Assembly: GCA_024698065.1 (NCBI GenBank)
Contig: JAILRR010000008.1
Coordinates: 1 to 7,282, forward strand
Source of the DNA: Bacilli bacterium
GTDB taxonomy: Bacteria > Bacillota_I > Bacilli_A > RFN20 > CAG-826
Reading direction: 5' to 3'
DNA: 7,282 nt
Shown: positions 7,101-7,282 of the stretch, piece after piece
Position numbering within the stretch: the stretch's first letter is position 1
Layout of the letters: each line of letters opens with the position of its first letter
The notes under the pieces: generated by a model
Seen by the model: the letters and a program-made list of their open reading frames with translations, nothing else
Database searches by the model: none
Told to the model about the DNA's origin: nothing
Program-made: the position numbers and the translations under genes

Positions 7101-7282
7101 GATGGTTACAAAGAGTTCCATGAGTATAGATACATCGACTACGATAACGGCCTCGAAGGCTCAATCGACCTTCTCCTTGTGAAAGAAGGGGATAAAGCCA
7201 TCATCGTCGATTACAAAACGAAGCACCTTGATGATGAAGCCTATGACAAGCAGTTAGGCCTCTATAAGCAATACGTCGAGAA
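4149..7282 (+). CDS. addA: AddA helicase-nuclease subunit, 3' end cut by window edge
   Basis: My translation from ATG 4149 gives 1044 codons with no stop, so the gene runs off the window. AddA is the superfamily 1A (UvrD/RecB-like) 3'-5' DNA helicase and 3'-strand nuclease of AddAB. Helicase motifs in order: Q motif near Q9-Q10; Walker A SAGAGSGKT (23-31); Ia TFTNKAAAEM (60-69); TFDSFF (101-106); II IDEYQD (385-390); III VGDIKQSIYRFR (410-421); IV LQKNFRS (446-452); V MTIHASKGLEFP (738-749); VI EYMRLFYVQLTRA (807-819). C-terminal nuclease: H945/H947 in GTHMHRLLE, D1007 in GSIDLLL, D1021 and K1023 in VDYKTK, and QLGLY (1035-1039). All catalytic residues are intact, so both activities are expected. 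In Bacillus AddA (1232 residues) about 60 residues follow the equivalent Asp, predicting a total near 1080 here, shorter than usual. It overlaps addB by 11 bases and has a good RBS. Alternative name: rexA. Confidence 0.95.
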   Translation, partial: MAVNFDKKQQEAIDSREGNFLVSAGAGSGKTAVLTERIKELVLDKDEAKRATLDQLLVLTFTNKAAAEMKNRTRKKLYEAYRAGEIKVDLSGEVECSDITTFDSFFLKIVRKYAFKLGVDPDISIAEDSFLKIKERELIDKVLSDRYEKMEPLFAKMVEKYTLKDDSVFVKYILGVLRLCDLSPDQNALFEELREKTFKEEFLDEEEKKFYEKCNRDLVTAFNLLEVNDDVLAIDHVYVGSWIGLGSYEALYKRLTLENEAKAKKAKCVINGKEYDTGFRAKPKNHTFTEEADLHRTIAKALFNGVISKLELNGDPTEQRKRILETKGYVSILIDIAREVYLGMLDYMKESNSYGFTNIASLARRLLDDEDVLSEIKAKYKYIMIDEYQDCSDLQESFIGKISDDNVFMVGDIKQSIYRFRNANPDIFADKLARYGKDEGGKAIYLQKNFRSRLEVISFVNDLFGKIMSKEVGDVDYEQGQALEFANKYLYGDESCEEYKATYLTYDPDEGTDKAELEARAIANDILDKVQSGFKIDVSGNSQKACDWGDFAILMPAKDQFNTYKKVFGEAKIPLVATVGNELGEDSINMVFMRLLKLPLVVGEDETATKHCYASIKRSYLFEEDDDKLFDELQSGAYEQDDLIKDMLADKEKLLGMGVKDAVTYLIEKYGFVEKLKKIGNVKTNFKTICAFLDEASYAERMGIDYRGYVEHFDNLNKYGIKEEIGVEFAGDNVVKLMTIHASKGLEFPIVYSPRLAREVNVSETDGLYYISKQYGLLLPKTRSDEYSGNFLYSLYKDSEVAKAISEYMRLFYVQLTRASNQIIFIAPQGRDEKFDLIDVPLQNRTLVVKTTTNSKGQATYTWIKPNSFARFLNMAGNDVLTRIFDYEDADVEEPTPLPRSTQIESFKKPAIHSIDCPIEIVEEKRASKSSFTPIDEGAAQYGTHMHRLLELVSFKEKDASFIENDHERKKIEALFNHDIFENLDGYKEFHEYRYIDYDNGLEGSIDLLLVKEGDKAIIVDYKTKHLDDEAYDKQLGLYKQYVE

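Noticed and set aside
6754..7182. Plus-strand open frame of 142 codons in another frame of addA
   Set aside because: It overlaps the AddA nuclease domain, and its composition is Ser/Arg/Pro-rich as expected from a shifted reading of that gene.
1..7282. Skew of AGCGG (the Bacillus Chi pentamer): by eye about 11 on the plus strand and 2 on the minus
   Set aside because: A five-base word is too short and the copies sit largely in Ser-Gly and Lys-Arg codon contexts of plus-strand genes; a genome-wide skew test would be needed to claim a Chi role.
1691..7282. The nuclease-helicase pair as a novel defence system
   Set aside because: Motif order, the Fe-S cysteine spacing, gene order and overlap all fit the housekeeping AddB-AddA pair, and no other defence-type gene is visible.

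Overview
The window looks like a chromosomal stretch from a Bacillota (Firmicutes) bacterium, probably an uncultured Bacilli-type lineage with compact genes. The evidence is the AddB-AddA pair in the order known from Bacillus, the standard genetic code (Trp is TGG, and there is no in-frame TGA in the long genes), moderate GC by eye, and ATC/CTC/AGA-rich codon use. I cannot name a genus.

Layout. (1) Positions 1-140 are the end of an insertion sequence of the IS3 family, IS150-like. The first 21 codons of its OrfA run leftward from 64, preceded by a strong Shine-Dalgarno, a terminator-like hairpin and a terminal inverted repeat ending at 140. (2) A 68-base gap (141-208) holds a TATAAT box seven bases before the next start codon. 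(3) Positions 209-1690 encode glycerol kinase (glpK). (4) Positions 1691-4159 encode a short AddB-type nuclease/scaffold subunit with an intact four-cysteine Fe-S set and no Walker A. It starts on the base after the glpK stop codon. (5) Positions 4149-7282 encode AddA, the UvrD-type helicase-nuclease subunit. It overlaps addB by 11 bases and is still open at the window edge, probably only about 35-60 codons short of its end.

Function. AddA and AddB together form the helicase-nuclease that resects double-strand breaks to load RecA. Both nuclease sites and all helicase motifs of AddA are visible, so the complex should be active. GlpK phosphorylates glycerol to glycerol-3-phosphate. The zero-gap glpK-addB junction and the overlapping addB-addA junction suggest one transcript glpK-addB-addA. 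That is a metabolic gene leading a repair operon, with no evident functional link.

I do not see a new defence or mobile system. The points most worth a second look are the IS end just upstream of glpK with its hairpin-buried RBS, the loss of the regulatory histidine in GlpK, the glpK/addB junction, and the shortened Walker-A-less AddB.
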